Notes under the pieces: generated by a model
The model's database searches: none
What the model was told of the DNA's origin: nothing
Seen by the model: only the letters and a program-made list of their open reading frames with translations
Origin: Modestobacter caceresii
Lineage (GTDB): Bacteria > Actinomycetota > Actinomycetes > Mycobacteriales > Geodermatophilaceae
Assembly: GCF_000761485.1 (NCBI RefSeq)
Contig: NZ_JPMX01000091.1
Span: 103,234-167,233 of the forward strand
DNA length: 64,000 nucleotides
Direction of reading: 5' to 3'
Program-made: the position numbers and the translations under genes
Part shown: piece after piece, positions 62,131-64,000 of the stretch
Layout of the letters: each line of letters begins with the position of its first letter
How positions within the stretch are numbered: position 1 is the first letter of the stretch

Positions 62131-62147
62131 TCACCCGTCGTGGGTGA
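62131..62147. promoter_or_regulatory. 17-bp palindrome, site 4
   Basis: TCACCCG-TCG-TGGGTGA, about 310 bases upstream of narG; flanking GAGGCCGG matches the flank of site 2. Confidence 0.55.
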
Positions 62148-62225
62148 GGCCGGTCAGGTAGCCGGGGCGTTCGTCCCGCCATCGCGGACGACAGATCTCC
62201 CCGGTCACCGGCGCGGCCGCCAGGA

Positions 62226-62328
62226 TCAGGGCCGCTCGGCGACGGGCAGGAGCACGGCGGCGTCGCTGACCGCCTCGAGGCTGTGCCGCTCCGAAGGGAT
62301 GACCAGCAGATCCCCGCGGCTCCCCTCC
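62226..62328 (-). pseudogene. C-terminal half of a cupin gene
   Basis: Minus-strand translation RGDLLVIPSERHSLEAVSD, then AAVLLPVAERP and TGA. This is the second cupin motif and normal end of a small cupin protein. No N-terminal half is joined to it on this strand; the matching N-terminal half is on the plus strand at 62366. Confidence 0.7.
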
Positions 62329-62365
62329 CCTTGGTGGAGGTAGCGCAGGACGGCAGCGAGCCGGG

Positions 62366-62542
62366 CTACCGCACACGCTGCGTCAGACCGTCATCGCCCT
62401 CACCGCCGGCAGCGTGCTCGCCGAGCACGAGAACCCCGGCGAAGCGACGCTGGTCGTGCTCGACGGCTGCGTGCGGCTCGTGTCTCCGACGTGCACCTGC
62501 GTGCAGAGGACGCGAGTTCGGGCTGCCCGTTGCCGCGGCTGA
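62366..62542 (+). pseudogene. N-terminal half of a cupin gene, opposite strand
   Basis: Plus-strand translation LPHTLRQTVIALTAGSVLAE, HENPGEATLVVLDGCVRLVS is the first cupin motif. After about 62483 the reading loses similarity and stops at 62540. Its continuation is found inverted at 62328-62226, so the gene was split by an inversion. Confidence 0.7.
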
Positions 62543-62695
62543 TCAGTGGAACGTGCTCTAGCCACCGGCAACGCACTCCCGGGGACGCGACGGCTTCGCA
62601 CTCCGCGCCGAGCGCCCGGACGTGACCGGTGGGACGGATGAGAGCTGTGCGGCGCGGCGGCACCACCAGCGCTCCGGCCGTGCGCACGATGGGGC

Positions 62696-63613
62696 ATGCC
62701 CGCCCGACCGGACGCCGTCGCCGCGCTGCCGGCCGCACCGGGGGTGTACCGCTTCCGGGACGCCGGCGGCCGCGTGCTGTACGTCGGGCGGGCCGGAGAG
62801 CTGCGCCGCCGGGTCAGCTCCTACTGGGGCGATCTGCGGGACCGACGCCACCTGCGGCGGATGATGCCCCGGGTCGCCCGGATCGAGGCGCTGGTCTGCG
62901 ACTCCGCGCACGAGGCCGCCTGGGCCGAACGCAACCTGCTCGAGCGGTCGCTGCCACCGTGGAACCGGATCGTCGGCGGCCTGGAGGTACCCGTCAGCAT
63001 CCGACTGGACCCCTCGCCGGAGGCGCCGCGCCTCGGCCTCGCCTCCGTACACCAGCCCGCACCGGGTGTCCGCTACTTCGGCCCCTACCTCGGGGCCCGC
63101 AAGGTGCGACAGGCAGTGTCCGGACTGGAACGGCTGTACCCGATCGGCCACGCGGGCCCGACCCGCACCGCCGGCGAGCGCGAGCTGGCGCGGCTGCGCG
63201 GCGGGCAGGACACCCCCGTCGCGCAGCTGGCGAGCGCCGTGGCGTCCGTGCTGGACCGCGAAGCCACGGCGGTCGCCGACGCACTGGCGGCGCTGACCTC
63301 TCGGCGCGACGCCGCGGCCGGGGCCCATGCCTACGAGGCCGCGGCCCGGCTGCAGGAGGAGATCGAGGCGGTCGAGTGGGTGGTCGCGCCGCAGCGGGTC
63401 ACCGCGCCCGACGAGGAAGGCGACGAGGACGTCACCGCCTGGGGGGACGACGTCCTGGTCCGGCTGCGGATCCGGAACGGCCGACTCCGTGCCTGGGAGC
63501 AGGAGACCTGCACCCGGTCGGTGCCCGGCAGCCGGGCGCCCGACGGATGGGTGCCCTTCCTGAGGCGCAACGCGGAACTGGCCGCCCGGCTCGCGGCGCT
63601 GCCCGTCAGCTGA
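62696..63613 (+). CDS. GIY-YIG nuclease with UVR motif (UvrC N-terminal-like)
   Basis: 305 residues. GIY-YIG domain (about 10-95): PGVYRFRDAGGRVLYVGRAG, then LRRRVSSYW with the catalytic Arg, and AAWAERNLLERSLPPWN with the catalytic Glu. Middle region GVRYFGPYLGARKVRQAVSG as in UvrC. A UVR helix pair AGAHAYEAAARLQEEIEAVE (about 205-225) would contact UvrB. The RNase H-like and HhH domains of full UvrC are absent, so only the 3'-incision half is present, as in Cho or other UvrC-like proteins. Start ATG at 62696. Confidence 0.9.
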   Translation: MPARPDAVAALPAAPGVYRFRDAGGRVLYVGRAGELRRRVSSYWGDLRDRRHLRRMMPRVARIEALVCDSAHEAAWAERNLLERSLPPWNRIVGGLEVPVSIRLDPSPEAPRLGLASVHQPAPGVRYFGPYLGARKVRQAVSGLERLYPIGHAGPTRTAGERELARLRGGQDTPVAQLASAVASVLDREATAVADALAALTSRRDAAAGAHAYEAAARLQEEIEAVEWVVAPQRVTAPDEEGDEDVTAWGDDVLVRLRIRNGRLRAWEQETCTRSVPGSRAPDGWVPFLRRNAELAARLAALPVS

Positions 63614-63735
63614 GCTGCTCCCCGGCGAGGAGGTGGCCCCGGTGGCGTTCGGGCGCCGTCGACCGACGGGGCACGAGGAGGTCTGACGACGCCCTGACCT
63701 CGCCGGACATCCGGCGAGGCCCTGGGACGCCGCCG

Positions 63736-63741
63736 TAGCCT
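63736..63741 (+). promoter_or_regulatory. -10 box (TAGCCT), leaderless
   Basis: TAGCCT seven bases before the ATG of the quinone oxidoreductase. The same hexamer is kept in copy B (38486) and altered in copy A. Confidence 0.6.
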
Positions 63742-63748
63742 GACCAGC

Positions 63749-64000
63749 ATGCGTGCTGTTCAGATCACCCGCTTCGGCGGCCCCGAGGTCCTCGACATCG
63801 TCGACATCCCCGACCCGCAGCCCGGCGAGGGCCAGCAGCTCTTCGACGTCTCCGCCGCAGGAGTCAACTTCGCGGACACCCACCAGACCGAGGACAGCTA
63901 CCTCGCCAAGCAGCAGCTGCCGCTGATCCCGGGCGCCGAGTTCGTCGGCACCCCGGCCGGTGGCGGCCAGCGCGTGGTGGGGCTGCTGCCCGGCGGTGGC
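63749..64000 (+). CDS. Quinone oxidoreductase / zinc-type dehydrogenase (3' end cut)
   Basis: First 84 residues of a medium-chain dehydrogenase/reductase: MRAVQITRFGGPEVLDIVDI, PDPQPGEGQQLFDVSAAGVN, FADTHQTEDSYLAKQQLPLI and PGAEFVG. This is the NADPH:quinone oxidoreductase type without the structural zinc cysteines so far. It runs off the right edge. It is the intact parent or sibling of the four broken 5' copies at 32221, 36647, 36930 and 38498. Confidence 0.92.
   Translation, partial: MRAVQITRFGGPEVLDIVDIPDPQPGEGQQLFDVSAAGVNFADTHQTEDSYLAKQQLPLIPGAEFVGTPAGGGQRVVGLLPGGG

Larger units (their letters stand above)
61821..62225 (-). promoter_or_regulatory. narG upstream region
   Basis: 405 bases with no gene. 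It should hold the nar promoter. I see no convincing FNR- or NarL-type box. One full and one half-kept copy of the TCAYCCG-type palindrome are present. Confidence 0.5.

Noticed and set aside
62642-62700. ATGAGAGCTGTG at 62638 as a fifth oxidoreductase 5' copy
   Set aside because: Only MRAV matches; the next residues diverge at once and no promoter hexamer precedes it.

Overview
This 64-kb window is chromosomal DNA of a very GC-rich actinobacterium. The base composition, the many GTG starts, a mycothiol-type MDMPI protein, ANTAR, LuxR/LAL and VanZ families, and several apparently leaderless promoters fit a soil or rock actinomycete. A member of Geodermatophilaceae or a relative is my best guess; this is inference, because there is no rRNA gene in the window. 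I see no tRNA or rRNA gene, CRISPR array, prophage or intact insertion sequence.

Layout. 0-3 kb: a VanRS-like two-component pair reading off the left edge, beside a VanZ-VanY fusion. 3-18 kb: mostly single metabolic or resistance genes (two RibD/DHFR-like reductases, LysE exporter, serine hydroxymethyltransferase behind a clear ZTP riboswitch, MerR regulator, prolyl aminopeptidase, Eis-like acetyltransferase, secreted hydrolase, class V aminotransferase, PhzF, a TetR regulator with twin operators, MsrA). 18-26.3 kb: a long minus-strand run with a large LuxR/LAL regulator, hydrolase, TRIC channel, two oxidoreductases, then alkC overlapping an alkyltransferase-like (ATL) gene. 26.4-27.7 kb: a divergent NTF2-like / MerR pair.

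28-32 kb is a signalling island: an anti-sigma-type HATPase, a coiled-coil ANTAR protein, a 30-codon small ORF joined to a hypothetical gene, a STAS protein, and two divergent GAF-ANTAR proteins. Two places in this island share a 59-bp non-coding leader placed just before start codons, which makes it the best candidate for an undescribed RNA-level control system.

32-43 kb is a duplicated and decaying region. A divergent cassette (YdcF-like gene / HdeD-lipase fusion) occurs twice, once frameshifted and once intact. Between and around the copies lie four broken 5' pieces of a quinone oxidoreductase gene whose intact copy starts at 63749, a class I/II aminotransferase, and a vapBC toxin-antitoxin pair. 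43-47 kb holds a PAP2 phosphatase, a large membrane hydrolase and two pseudogenes (CPBP protease, trypsin-like protease).

47-64 kb: AI-2E family transporter, a MalT-like LuxR regulator, a copper amine oxidase, and a complete respiratory nitrate reductase operon narGHJI-narK. A 17-bp palindrome (TCAYCCG-NNG-CGGRTGA) recurs in the intergenic regions of this part and may link these genes in a regulon. Upstream of narG a cupin gene has been torn into two opposite-strand pieces. The window closes with a UvrC-like GIY-YIG protein and the start of the quinone oxidoreductase.
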